From JAMLIN01 sp041676645 (GTDB lineage Bacteria; Pseudomonadota; Gammaproteobacteria; Burkholderiales; Burkholderiaceae_E), in assembly GCA_041676645.1 (NCBI GenBank), contig JBAYRO010000026.1, forward strand, positions 1 to 40,357: a stretch of DNA of 40,357 nt. The letters are read 5' to 3'. A program made the position numbers and the translations under genes. Below are positions 27,663 to 36,635 of the stretch, in pieces. Numbering within the stretch: the first letter of the stretch is position 1; each line of letters starts with the position of its first letter. Under the pieces are notes generated by a model. That model was given only the letters and a program-made list of their open reading frames with translations. It made no database searches and had not been told where the DNA came from.

Positions 27663-28703
27663 TTGAAGACGCTCGTCATTTCCCCGAACTGGATCGGCGA
27701 TGCGGTCATGGCCCAGCCATTGATCGCCCTGATCAAGCGCTTCGATCCCAGCGGCACGATCGATGCGGCCGCTCCCGCGCATATCGCACCGGTGATGCGG
27801 GCCATGCCGGAGATCGGCGAGGTCCTGCTCGCCCGCAACATGCATGGCCGGCTGCATCTGGCCCAGCGCTGGCGATTCTCCCGGGAACTGCGCGCCCGCG
27901 GCTACGACCGCTGCTTCATCCTGCCCAATTCGCTGAAATCGGCCATCGCGCCGTGGCTGGCCGGTATTCCGCGACGCATCGGCCACCGCGGCGAAGCCCG
28001 CAACATGTTCCTCACCCAGGTCCACGACGATGGCCGCGCCAAGGCGCAGCCGATGGTCGAGTTCTATGCGGCGCTCGCCTTCGAGCCGCGCCATCCCCTG
28101 CCCGGCCGGGTTCCCGATCCGGTGCTGGTGCGCCGCCCCGAGGCCGAGCACCGGGCGCGCGAGAAATTCGGCATCCGGACCGACGGCCCGCTCGTCATCC
28201 TGTGCCCGGGCGCCGAGTTCGGCCCGGCCAAGCGCTGGCCGGCCCGGCATTACGCCTCGCTTGCCGGCATGGTCGCCACCGAATGGCCGCAAGCCACCCT
28301 GCTGCTGCTCGGCTCGGCCAGCGAGCGGCCCCTGGCGACCGAGATCGCGGCGCTCAGCGGGCGGGCGATCCGCAACCTCAGCGGCGAAACCTCCCTCGAC
28401 GAAGCGCTGGCCCTGATCTCGCAGGCCCAGGGCGTCGTCTCGAACGATTCGGGGCTGATGCATGTCACGGCCGCCTACGGTCGCCCCCAGGTGGCGGTCT
28501 TCGGTTCCTCGGACCCGCGCCATACGCCGCCCCGCTCGCCGCGGGCGCGGATCGAATGGCTGCATCTCGACTGCAGCCCCTGCTTCGAGCGGACCTGCCC
28601 TCTCGGGCATACCAATTGCTTGAACCACATCGAGCCGTCGCGGGTCATGGCATCGCTGCGCGGTGCGATGCGCTTCGAAACCGCGCCCAAGCCTCCGCAC
28701 TAG
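27663..28703 (+). CDS. waaF: ADP-heptose:LPS heptosyltransferase II
   Basis: A 346-residue GT9-family glycosyltransferase adding the second heptose to the lipopolysaccharide inner core at the cytoplasmic face of the inner membrane. The N-terminus, LVISPNWIGDAVMAQPL, is nearly invariant in WaaF. The C-terminal ADP-heptose region has CPGAEFGPAKRWPARHYA, the VSNDSGLMHVTAAYGRPQVAVFGSSDP block, and a cysteine-rich PCFERTCPLGHTNCL segment. The best start is TTG at 27663, because the conserved N-terminus begins right there and no ATG is in frame. A structured 115-base leader precedes it. Confidence 0.95.
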   Translation: MKTLVISPNWIGDAVMAQPLIALIKRFDPSGTIDAAAPAHIAPVMRAMPEIGEVLLARNMHGRLHLAQRWRFSRELRARGYDRCFILPNSLKSAIAPWLAGIPRRIGHRGEARNMFLTQVHDDGRAKAQPMVEFYAALAFEPRHPLPGRVPDPVLVRRPEAEHRAREKFGIRTDGPLVILCPGAEFGPAKRWPARHYASLAGMVATEWPQATLLLLGSASERPLATEIAALSGRAIRNLSGETSLDEALALISQAQGVVSNDSGLMHVTAAYGRPQVAVFGSSDPRHTPPRSPRARIEWLHLDCSPCFERTCPLGHTNCLNHIEPSRVMASLRGAMRFETAPKPPH

Positions 28704-28768
28704 GGGCTCGGCGCTGGCGCGCGAGTCCGCTCGGGTCCGCCCGGCTTACACTGGCGACAGGGGGCGCG

Positions 28769-29194
28769 ATGAAGACCAGCAAGCCGATATTCACCACGCC
28801 GGCAGCCGTCGAGGAAGCCTTCTACGACGCGCTCGCGCGCGGCGACCTGCACGGACTGATGAGCCTGTGGGCCGACGACGAGGACATCGTCTGCGTCCAG
28901 CCGGGCGGGCCGCGCACGACCGGCGTGCCGGCGGTGCGACGCGCCTGGGAAAGCGTGCTCGCCGGCCAGCTCGACATCCGCGCCCTCTCGATCCAGCGTT
29001 ACGAGACCATGACCACCGCGGTGAGCAGCGTGATCGAGGAAATCAGCATCGCCGGCGACGAGAGCGTGCGCTGCGTGGCGACCAATGTCTTCGTCAAGAA
29101 TGCGCGTGGCTGGCGGATCATTCTGCACCATGCCTCGGCGGCCAGCGACGCCGATGAATCCGCACCGGCAAGCACCGGCGCGACGCTGCATTGA
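28769..29194 (+). CDS. NTF2-like/SnoaL-type small protein
   Basis: A 141-residue cone-fold protein of the nuclear transport factor 2-like superfamily. FTTPAAVEEAFYDALARGDLHGLMSLWADDEDIVCVQPGGPRTTG is the usual opening of the DUF4440/SnoaL-like group, and VKNARGWRIILHHAS is the typical last strand. No specific reaction can be assigned. GGGG precedes the ATG by 5 bases. Its stop overlaps the TTG start of the yheT-like gene, so it leads a three-gene operon. Confidence 0.85.
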   Translation: MKTSKPIFTTPAAVEEAFYDALARGDLHGLMSLWADDEDIVCVQPGGPRTTGVPAVRRAWESVLAGQLDIRALSIQRYETMTTAVSSVIEEISIAGDESVRCVATNVFVKNARGWRIILHHASAASDADESAPASTGATLH

Positions 29195-30240
29195 ACGCGC
29201 CGGCCTATCGCGCCCCGGGCTGGCTGCGGGGCCCCCATGCCCAGACGATCTTTCCGGCGGTGTTCGCGCGCGGCCCGCGCATCGACTATCGGCGCGAGCG
29301 CTGGACGACGCCGGACGGGGATTTCATCGAGGTCGATTTCACCCGGCCGGCGCCGCGCGCCGGCGCGCCCGGGCTGGTGCTGTTCCACGGGCTCGAAGGC
29401 TCTTCGCAGAGCCACTATGCGCGAGCCCTGATGGCCGCGGCCGACCAGGCCGGCTGGCAGGGGATCGTGCCGCATTTCCGGGGCTGCAGCGGGGAACCGA
29501 ATCTCGCGCCGCGCGCCTATCATTCGGGCGACAGCGACGAGATCGACTGGATCATCCGTCGCGTCGTCGCGCGCGCTGGCGGGGCCCCGGTGTGCGTCGC
29601 CGGTGTCTCCCTCGGCGCCAATGCGCTGCTGAAGTGGCTCGGCGAGCGTGGCGACGAAGCCGCCAGCCTGGTGACGGCCGCCGCCGGGATATCCGCGCCC
29701 CAGGACCTGCAGGCCGGCGCCGATGCGCTCGCGCGCGGCTTCAACCGACTCTATACCCGGCATTTCCTGGTCACGCTCAAGCGCAAGAGCCTCGCCAAGC
29801 TCGCGAACTGGCCGGGACTCTACGACGCCGACCCGGTGCGCCGCGCGCGCAACTTCCATGATTTCGACGATCTCGTGACCGCGCCGCTGCACGGCTTTCG
29901 CGACTGCTTCGACTACTGGACGCGCGCCTCCTGCAAGCCGTGGCTGGCCGCGATCCGCACGCCGACGCTCGTGATCAATGCCCGCAACGACCCCTTCCTG
30001 CCCTGGCGCCATCTCGCCACGCCGGCCGAAGTCTCGCCGCTGGTGAGCCTCGACTATCCACACGCCGGCGGCCATGTCGGCTTCTTCGAGAACCGGCTCG
30101 CCGGCATGGATACCTGGCTGCCGCGCCGGATCCTCGCCTGGTTCGGGCAGCATGTGGACGTATCGCGGCTGGCCGGCGGTGTCGAACCACCGGTCGTGGC
30201 GCATCGATGCCCGGCCGCCATGGAGACGATCGATGGATGA
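29191..30240 (+). CDS. YheT-type alpha/beta hydrolase
   Basis: A 349-residue serine hydrolase of the YheT/ABHD1-3-like group. The opening GWLRGPHAQTIFPAVF is characteristic. The catalytic triad is visible as S140 (GVSLGAN), D267 (NARNDPFLP) and H295 (GGHVGFF), with an oxyanion segment FHGLEGSSQSHYA. The start is TTG at 29191, overlapping the previous stop (TTGA); no in-frame ATG fits. The natural substrate is unknown; lipid esters are plausible from the eukaryotic relatives. The gene overlaps the next one by 8 bases. Confidence 0.9.
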   Translation: MNAPAYRAPGWLRGPHAQTIFPAVFARGPRIDYRRERWTTPDGDFIEVDFTRPAPRAGAPGLVLFHGLEGSSQSHYARALMAAADQAGWQGIVPHFRGCSGEPNLAPRAYHSGDSDEIDWIIRRVVARAGGAPVCVAGVSLGANALLKWLGERGDEAASLVTAAAGISAPQDLQAGADALARGFNRLYTRHFLVTLKRKSLAKLANWPGLYDADPVRRARNFHDFDDLVTAPLHGFRDCFDYWTRASCKPWLAAIRTPTLVINARNDPFLPWRHLATPAEVSPLVSLDYPHAGGHVGFFENRLAGMDTWLPRRILAWFGQHVDVSRLAGGVEPPVVAHRCPAAMETIDG

Positions 30241-30799
30241 GCAGGTCCTGCGCGCGATGGCGCGATGGCCGAACGTGCCGGCGGTGTACGGCTGGCTGCG
30301 GCTGGGCCGCCGCGGCCAGTGGTTCCTGATCGACCGCAACAGTCCCGGCTTCGATGAGCGGATCCATGGCGACGGCAGCCCGATCGGCAACGAGCAGATC
30401 AACGAGTTCATCGGCCGCAACTACCAGGCCGAAGCCGACGGCCGCTGGTACTGGCAGAACGGACCGCAGCGAGTCTATGTCGACCTGGAGACCGCGCCGC
30501 TCGTCGTTCGCGTGCTGGGCAGCGCGCAGCGCCCGGGCCTGGTCGACCATACCGGCGTCGAGATCGACATCGATTCGATCGAGGCCGCCGGCGTCGGGCC
30601 GGCCGGCGAGCTGCTGCTGGCCATGGAGCGCGGCGGCGCCGTCATCCATGATCTCGATCTCGGATCGCTCCTGATCGAGGCCGGCGGCGACGGCGAGGCC
30701 GGTGTCCTCGTGCTGGGGGAGCGACGCATCGCGCTGGCCGAATGGGCCGATCCCCCGGCCCGGCTGGGCTTCGTCGCCAGGCCGCGCCCGGCGAACTGA
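30233..30799 (+). CDS. Conserved protein of unknown function (betaproteobacterial DUF)
   Basis: A 188-residue soluble protein without signal or membrane segment. The opening WPNVPAVYGWLRLGRRGQWFLIDR, followed by GSPIGNEQINEFIGRNYQAEADGRWYWQNGPQRVYVDLE, is familiar as a conserved uncharacterised betaproteobacterial family commonly found after the yheT gene. I cannot name its Pfam number with certainty. The aromatic, strand-rich sequence suggests a beta-sandwich. It overlaps the yheT-like gene by 8 bases and is certainly co-translated. Confidence 0.8.
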   Translation: MDEQVLRAMARWPNVPAVYGWLRLGRRGQWFLIDRNSPGFDERIHGDGSPIGNEQINEFIGRNYQAEADGRWYWQNGPQRVYVDLETAPLVVRVLGSAQRPGLVDHTGVEIDIDSIEAAGVGPAGELLLAMERGGAVIHDLDLGSLLIEAGGDGEAGVLVLGERRIALAEWADPPARLGFVARPRPAN

Positions 30800-30869
30800 T
30801 CCGGTCGTCGTTCGCAACCGCAAGGCGGCGGCGCCCGTGAGAAAGGCCGCGACGCCCGTGAACGCCTGC

Positions 30870-31775
30870 TCAGCCGTCGATGGCGACATCGACCCGGCGA
30901 GCCCGCCGGTCCTCTTCCTCGCCGAGGGTCTCCTGTGGCTTGTCGAGAACGATCTTCCCGGCGGCCACGCCGAGCCCGACGAGGAGATCGCGCACCGCGA
31001 CGGCGCGCTCCCTGGCAATCTCGGCATTGCGCTGGGCCGAACCGGTCTTGCTGTGGAAGCCGGACACCCGCAGGGCGACGCCTTCGTCACGGGCATGGCG
31101 AACCAGCGCGGCGAGCTTCTCGTCGTCGCCCGACGATACCGCGGCAACCCCCTCCCCGAAGAAGACCGACACCGGCGCCGGGGCGATCCGCAGGGCGGGT
31201 TTCGAAGCGGTCGGGGGCTCCACGATGACGAGCCGGTTGATGACGGTGAACGGCGCACCGAAGGCCGCCGTCACCGCATCGGCGATACCGGTGCGCTGGG
31301 TTTCGCCGGCGACCCCGCCTTCGAGGACAACCTGTTGCGCATCGACCAGGACCGACACGCCATCCTGGTCGGCGAGCATGCCGATCGCCGGGCCCGCACG
31401 GGAAACCCATTCCGGCCGAGCGGCGCCCGCCACCACGCTCAGGTCGTCGTCGATGTGGCCAGGAGGGCCCAGCGCCTTGCGTACCGAAGCGAGGTATTCA
31501 TCGCGGGTCGCTTCGTCTGGAACGCTGCCGTGCAGGCGAATCCGCCCGTCGACCGACTCGATCCGCAGGGCTGTCGGCACGATGTCGGCAGCCGGGCGGG
31601 ACGCGGCGTCGGCCGCGATGCCCGCCGCGTCGTCCGCCGGGGCGCCGGGCGACGGTCCCATCGGCATCCGGTCGGTGAAGAACAGCCAGGCGATGAACAG
31701 CAGCACCGCCACCGCGAGCTTGAAGAGATCGTAGCGGCGTACCTGTTCGAGGCTGCGACCGTTGATCTGCGGCAT
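30870..31775 (-). CDS. OmpA/BON-domain inner-membrane-anchored envelope protein
   Basis: A 301-residue protein with one N-terminal membrane helix (about residues 18-34, LFKLAVAVLLFIAWLFF), an Ala/Pro-rich linker, two BON-like modules (RIESVDGRIRLHGSVPDEATRDEYLASV and VSVLVDAQQVVLEGGVAGETQRTGI), and a C-terminal OmpA-like domain (VFFGEGVAAVSSGDDEKLAAL...SGFHSKTGSAQRNAEIARERAVAVRDLL...RRVDVAI). The arrangement recalls mycobacterial OmpATb/ArfA. The ATG at 31775 has GGAG 8 bases upstream; a longer start at 31811 would overlap the upstream gene. It likely binds peptidoglycan. It forms a pair with the HhH gene upstream (13-base gap). Confidence 0.86.
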   Translation of the reverse strand: MPQINGRSLEQVRRYDLFKLAVAVLLFIAWLFFTDRMPMGPSPGAPADDAAGIAADAASRPAADIVPTALRIESVDGRIRLHGSVPDEATRDEYLASVRKALGPPGHIDDDLSVVAGAARPEWVSRAGPAIGMLADQDGVSVLVDAQQVVLEGGVAGETQRTGIADAVTAAFGAPFTVINRLVIVEPPTASKPALRIAPAPVSVFFGEGVAAVSSGDDEKLAALVRHARDEGVALRVSGFHSKTGSAQRNAEIARERAVAVRDLLVGLGVAAGKIVLDKPQETLGEEEDRRARRVDVAIDG

Positions 31776-31788
31776 CGCTCGTCTCCGC

Positions 31789-32199
31789 CTATCGGGAAGT
31801 GACACGGACACCGCCGCGCAGCTGTCCCTTGAGGCGCTCGAGCGCCTCCCATTCGCCGCGCGCCGCCAGCAGCGCCTGGTCGGGCCAGGTCCCGGGATCC
31901 GCGAGCCGGAAGGCGGGGCCGGCCGCCACCAGGATCTCGGCTAGCCGGGACTTGGGCGTCACGGCGAGATCGGCGAAGCTGCGGATGCCGGCATCGTCGA
32001 GCAGGCCGGCGATCTTCGGCCCGATCCCCTCGACCCGGGTCAGGTCGTCGCCATGCCCGTCGACGTCGGCCGCCAGTGCGCGCGCGGAATCCACGGCGGC
32101 ATCGGCCGGCGCATCGGCGCGACGACGCCACCATGCCCAGTCGATGATCCATTCGAGCAGCCAGCCGACCAGCAGTCCCAGCAGGAAATACCTGACCAT
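31789..32199 (-). CDS. Membrane-anchored helix-hairpin-helix protein
   Basis: A 136-residue protein. An N-terminal membrane segment, YFLLGLLVGWLLEWIIDWAWW, is followed by a short linker and a helix-hairpin-helix domain, DDLTRVEGIGPKIAGLLDDAGIRSFADLA. The latter is the DUF4332/HhH_5-type fold often fused to membrane anchors, and it continues as an alpha-helical tail. Nucleic-acid binding is not certain for this type. It is the first gene of the two-gene unit with the OmpA/BON protein. Such pairs recur in proteobacteria (memory), but no function is known to me. Confidence 0.8.
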   Translation of the reverse strand: MVRYFLLGLLVGWLLEWIIDWAWWRRRADAPADAAVDSARALAADVDGHGDDLTRVEGIGPKIAGLLDDAGIRSFADLAVTPKSRLAEILVAAGPAFRLADPGTWPDQALLAARGEWEALERLKGQLRGGVRVTSR

Positions 32200-32286
32200 C
32201 GTCGCCCCCTTCGCGGCGCAGTCCCCGTTACCGGTGGCAAGGGTAGTCATGCTCGGGGCGGCGCGCAACCTACGACTCGGGAGACC

Positions 32287-32312
32287 GGTCGCCCGCCATG
32301 ACCCGGGCGACC
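32287..32312 (-). terminator. Hairpin downstream of the M48 protease gene (terminator-like)
   Basis: Perfect 9-bp arms GGTCGCCCG (32287-32295) and CGGGCGACC (32304-32312) with an 8-base loop, starting 12 bases after the protease stop on the minus strand. No T-run follows, so it may stabilise the 3' end or act with Rho and not as an intrinsic terminator. Confidence 0.35.
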
Positions 32313-32324
32313 ATGGTGTCCAGC

Positions 32325-33866
32325 TCATTGCCCGCCGATGGAGGCTTGCTCGCGCGTGTAGCGGGCCTGCAGCTCCCGCAGCCGGGCATCGATCTGCGAA
32401 CCGACGTAGAAGCTCCGGCCCGCCTCGCGCTGCGCGATCCGCAGCTGCTCGATCGCGGCGAGCAGGCCGCCGTCGAGGGCATAGTGTTCGGCCGCCGCGC
32501 GGCGGCCGGCGATCGGCTGACCGGCGCCGAAGCGCGCTTCGGAGAGCATGCGCCAGAGCGCGGAGTCGGCGCGATAGCGGCGCACCTGCGACTCGAGGTA
32601 GTTCGCGGCCTCCTCGAAGCGCGCCATGCGCAGCAGCAGTGCGCCGTGCTGCTGGACGAGCGCGCGCGAGGAAGGGAAAGCCGCCAGCGCTTCCGTCGAC
32701 GCCGCGAGCGCGGCCTCGTGGCGAGCGTCGCGCATGTCGATGTCGATCGCCAGGCGTTCGAGCATCGCATGCGACGCGCCGAGCGAGGTCCGGGTCGCGG
32801 CCAGCGCCTCGCGCGCCACATCGTGATCGCCCTGCTCGTTGGCGACGACCGCGAGCCGATAATGCGCCGCCGCCTCGTTGACGAAGCTTCGATCGCGCAG
32901 GCGGAGCTCGATCGATGCGCGGGCGCGCGCCAGTCCGTCGACGCCGACATTGACGCGCGCCTCGAGGCCGGCCCGCAGCAGAGTGAACTCGACCGAGTCG
33001 ACATGCTGGCGGTAGCGCTCGACCGAGAGCCGGTTCTGGATATCGGCCATCCGCTCGGTGGTCACCGGATGGGTCCGCATGTAGGTCGGTGCGCCGCTCT
33101 CGTAGATCCGGGTGGCGTTCTGCAGGCGGCCGAAGAACGCCACCATGGCGTTGGCATCGAATCCCGACTGGCGCAGGATGTCGAGCCCGACGCGATCGGC
33201 CTCGCGCTCGGCGTCGCGCGAGAAGGCCAGCATCTGGTCCTGGACGATCCCGCCGCCGAGGGCCACCAGGCCGCTGGCGGCCTGCGGATTGGAACGCGCG
33301 GCGAGAACCGCGAGCACCGCGGTCGCAAGCGAGACCACGCTCGACTGGCGGCCCTGGGCCAGCATGCGCGCGATGTGGCGCTGGGTGACATGGCCCATCT
33401 CGTGGGCAAGCACCGATGCGAGCTCGGATTCGTTGTTGGCGGCGATGATCAGGCCGGTATGCACCCCGATGAAGCCGCCGGGGACGGCGAACGCGTTCAG
33501 CGTGTTGTCGCGTACCGCGAAGAACTCGAAGCTGTAGCCAGCGGCAGGGCCGGTGGCGCCGAGGCGGTCGCCGAGCTGGTTGAGATAGTCGACGAGTTCG
33601 GGATCCTCGACGAGCAGGCCCTGCTGGCGGAAATCGCGCCGCACCGCCTCGCCGATGTCGCGCTCGGTCTGGGGGGAGAGCTCGTCGGCGGCGGCCTCGC
33701 CGATCCGCGGCAGGCCATCGAACACCGTCCCGGACCGCATGTCCTGCCCCACCGCGGGGGCCGGGCTCGACAGGACGAGGATGAGCGCAAGCAGGCCGGC
33801 AAGGCCGCTTCGCATGAACGGGCGCTTGCCCGTGCCCGCGCCGGGCGGGCGATCGAAATACCGCAT
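32325..33866 (-). CDS. bepA: Periplasmic M48 metalloprotease with TPR-like region, BepA type
   Basis: A 513-residue exported protease/chaperone that supports outer-membrane protein assembly and LptD maturation in E. coli. A signal peptide, MRSGLAGLLALILVLSSPAPAVG, begins at residue 18 of the called start. The zinc motif HEMGH lies about residue 155, and the third ligand is in DAEREADRVGLDIL. The C-terminal half is a run of amphipathic helices of TPR type. The ATG at 33866 is taken (a GTG precedes it at 33869); the true start could be the ATG at 33815, at the signal peptide. It diverges from moaC with a 42-base gap. Confidence 0.92.
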   Translation of the reverse strand: MRYFDRPPGAGTGKRPFMRSGLAGLLALILVLSSPAPAVGQDMRSGTVFDGLPRIGEAAADELSPQTERDIGEAVRRDFRQQGLLVEDPELVDYLNQLGDRLGATGPAAGYSFEFFAVRDNTLNAFAVPGGFIGVHTGLIIAANNESELASVLAHEMGHVTQRHIARMLAQGRQSSVVSLATAVLAVLAARSNPQAASGLVALGGGIVQDQMLAFSRDAEREADRVGLDILRQSGFDANAMVAFFGRLQNATRIYESGAPTYMRTHPVTTERMADIQNRLSVERYRQHVDSVEFTLLRAGLEARVNVGVDGLARARASIELRLRDRSFVNEAAAHYRLAVVANEQGDHDVAREALAATRTSLGASHAMLERLAIDIDMRDARHEAALAASTEALAAFPSSRALVQQHGALLLRMARFEEAANYLESQVRRYRADSALWRMLSEARFGAGQPIAGRRAAAEHYALDGGLLAAIEQLRIAQREAGRSFYVGSQIDARLRELQARYTREQASIGGQ

Positions 33867-33908
33867 CACGGGCTATGATAGCGCCGCTCCCCAACGGCAA
33901 CCCGAGCG

Positions 33909-34400
<492 letters not shown>

Positions 34401-34406
34401 TTGGCT

Positions 34407-35324
34407 TCAGCCGCGTCGCAGCCCGATCGCGATCACCGCGGCGATCACGATCAGCGCCCCCACGACCTGGATCGGAGCCACCGCCTGGCCGAGGATCGCC
34501 CAGGCGAGGCCGAGCGAAGCGATCGGCTCGAAGTTGAGCAGCGCCGCGTTGTCCACCGCCCCCACCCGGGGCAGGATCGCGAACATCATCGTGAATGCCG
34601 TGCCATAGAAGATGGTCAGCAGGGCCAGTCCGGTCCAGGCGAGCGGATGCGCGGGCAGGGCCAGTCCGCCGCCGATGAGGCCGGCGCCGATGGCGACCAT
34701 CGACACCACCCCCATCGTCAGCACGGTGCGCAGCCGGCCTTCGAGATCGGCCAGCCAGCGCGTCGTCAGGTAGAGCACGAAAGCGAAGGCCAGCGCGGCG
34801 ACCAGCGCATGGGCGACGCCCGGCCCTATGGTCGCCCAGCGGGCGGCGAAGCCGACCTCGCCATCGAGGCTGACCCGCCCGACGACATCGAGCGCCAGCG
34901 CCAGGCCGAAGAGCGCGAACAGCATCGCCACGAGGATGCGCGGAGCCGGGCGCACGCCGCTTGCGCCCCAGGAGACCAGCGCCAGCAGGAAGGGGAAGCT
35001 GTTGAAGGTCAGCAGCGCAAGCGCCACCGGGATCAGCGCGACCGCCGAATACAGGCCATAGCTCTGCACCGCCAGCAGCAGGCCGACGATGACCGCCCGG
35101 CCCGCCGTCCGGCGGTCGACCGCGAGCGGCACGCCGGTCAGGCGCAGGAACAGCAACACCACGATGGCGGTCGTTCCCGAGCGCACCGCGACGGCGGTCA
35201 CCACGTCCAGGCCGTGGTCGAAGGCCAGCCGCGCCGCGATATGGTTGCCCGCGAAGATCGTCGCGACCAGCAGGAGCAAGGTGACCGCCATCCAGCGCGG
35301 CATGGGCGCGGCCGCCGCCGTCAT
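34407..35324 (-). CDS. DMT superfamily permease (EamA family)
   Basis: A 305-residue inner-membrane protein with about ten hydrophobic helices in two EamA repeats. The first starts MAVTLLLLVATIFAGNHIAARLAF, and the second includes LLTIFYGTAFTMMFAILPRVGAVDNAALLNFEPIASLGLAWAILGQ. The latter is the family's conserved Pro/Glu-containing segment. The substrate is unknown; relatives export amino acids or metabolites. The ATG at 35324 lies 13 bases after the quinone oxidoreductase stop, so the two are probably co-transcribed. Confidence 0.9.
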   Translation of the reverse strand: MTAAAAPMPRWMAVTLLLLVATIFAGNHIAARLAFDHGLDVVTAVAVRSGTTAIVVLLFLRLTGVPLAVDRRTAGRAVIVGLLLAVQSYGLYSAVALIPVALALLTFNSFPFLLALVSWGASGVRPAPRILVAMLFALFGLALALDVVGRVSLDGEVGFAARWATIGPGVAHALVAALAFAFVLYLTTRWLADLEGRLRTVLTMGVVSMVAIGAGLIGGGLALPAHPLAWTGLALLTIFYGTAFTMMFAILPRVGAVDNAALLNFEPIASLGLAWAILGQAVAPIQVVGALIVIAAVIAIGLRRG

Positions 35325-35337
35325 CACGCCTCCGGGC

Positions 35338-36354
35338 TCATCCACCCATCTCGACGACGATCTTGCCCACCACGCGCCGCTCGGCGAGCGCGCGCATCGC
35401 ATCGAGGGCTTGCGAGAAGGGGAAGCGCGCCCCGATCAGCGGATCGAACACGCCGGCCTCGGCGAGCCGGGCGACCTCGCGCAGGTTCTCGGCGCCGAGG
35501 GCGGGATTGCGCCGGCCGAACTCGCCGGCGCGCACGCCAACCACGGCGATGCCCTTGATCAGCGGGATGTTCGCGGCCACGGTCGGGATCCGCCCGCTCG
35601 CGAAACCGACGACCAGCAGCTTGCCGCCGAAGGCAATGACGCGCAGCGACTCGTCGAACACGTCGCCGCCGACCGGGTCGAAGACGAGGTCGACGCCGCG
35701 CCCGCCGGTGGCCTCGAGGGCAGCCTCCCGGAAGCCGGCGGCCGGCCAGATCGCGCGTGCGCCGGCCGCCAGCAGCGGCGCCGTCCGCTCGCGGTCGGAA
35801 GGATCGCGGGCGGTGGCATACACGGTCGCGCCGAGATGCCGCGCGAGCTGGATCGCGGCATGGCCCATGCCGCCGGTCGCGCCGTGGACGAGCACCGTCT
35901 GCCCCGCTTCGAGCGCACCGAAGCGCACCAGGCTGACATAGGCGGTGACCGCACCGACATGCCACGAGGCCGACTGCGCGAAATCGTGCCGCGCGAGCGC
36001 CGGCCATGCCTTCTCGGCCGGCACCCGGATCCGCTCGGCCAGCGCGCCACCTTTGTTCGAGAAGCGCACGGCCTGGCCCACCCGGTCCGGGTCGACATCG
36101 GCGCCCACCGCGAGCACGACGCCGCTGCCTTCCATGCCGGGCACGAAGGGCAGCGGCGGCTTGAACTGGTAGCGTCCCTCGCACATCAGCAGGTCGGGGA
36201 AATTCAGCGCGGCCGCGCGCACCGCGACCAGCAGTTGCCCGGGCCCGGGCGGCCCGATGCTGACCCGACGCGACACCAGGCCGGCAAGGTCGGGAGCGAG
36301 GCGCTCGCACACGAGGGCGGCGGCGTCGAGGGGGTTCGGATCGTTCGAAGGCAT
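35338..36354 (-). CDS. NADPH:quinone oxidoreductase-like MDR protein
   Basis: A 338-residue medium-chain dehydrogenase/reductase without catalytic zinc cysteines, close to the QorB/quinone reductase subfamily. Visible features are LNFPDLLMCEGRYQFKPPLPFVPGMEGSGVV (entry to the catalytic domain), VLVHGATGGMGHAAIQLARHLGA (nucleotide-binding GxxGGxG), and DLVFDPVGGDVFDESLR. The usual NADPH-preference region follows (ATARDPSDRER). The substrate cannot be named. It is the first gene of a unit with the DMT permease and diverges from a small lipoprotein gene. Confidence 0.92.
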   Translation of the reverse strand: MPSNDPNPLDAAALVCERLAPDLAGLVSRRVSIGPPGPGQLLVAVRAAALNFPDLLMCEGRYQFKPPLPFVPGMEGSGVVLAVGADVDPDRVGQAVRFSNKGGALAERIRVPAEKAWPALARHDFAQSASWHVGAVTAYVSLVRFGALEAGQTVLVHGATGGMGHAAIQLARHLGATVYATARDPSDRERTAPLLAAGARAIWPAAGFREAALEATGGRGVDLVFDPVGGDVFDESLRVIAFGGKLLVVGFASGRIPTVAANIPLIKGIAVVGVRAGEFGRRNPALGAENLREVARLAEAGVFDPLIGARFPFSQALDAMRALAERRVVGKIVVEMGG

Positions 36355-36440
36355 CGGGCGATGCTACATTGCCCGGGGGAATCGCGGGCCGGACGGGCTA
36401 TCATCCGCAATCGGCAGCTACCCCGCGTTCGTACCCCTCG

Positions 36441-36635
36441 ATGCAAGGACTCCTCCGACTGGCCATCCTTCTCGGCGCCACGATGCTGGCCAACGCCTGC
36501 GCGGTCGTCGCGGTGGCCGATGCCGCGGTCACCGTCGCCGCTACGGCCGTCAAGGTCACGGCGAAGGGTGTCGGCGCGGTTGCCGACGCCGTCATCCCCG
36601 ACGGTGACGACGAGGACGAGGACGAGGACGACTAG
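36441..36635 (+). CDS. Tiny lipoprotein with acidic tail (NF038104-like)
   Basis: A 64-residue predicted lipoprotein. A short signal, MQGLLRLAILLGATMLANAC, ends in an atypical lipobox (ANAC), leaving AVVAVADAAVTVAATAVKVTAKGVGAVADAVIP and a C-terminal run of twelve residues that is almost all Asp and Glu. Composition and architecture recall the small NF038104-type lipoproteins, which have no known function. The start at 36441 is chosen because it begins the signal; the frame opens earlier. Its TAG stop shares the palindrome CTAG with the stop of the convergent gene. Confidence 0.7.
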   Translation: MQGLLRLAILLGATMLANACAVVAVADAAVTVAATAVKVTAKGVGAVADAVIPDGDDEDEDEDD

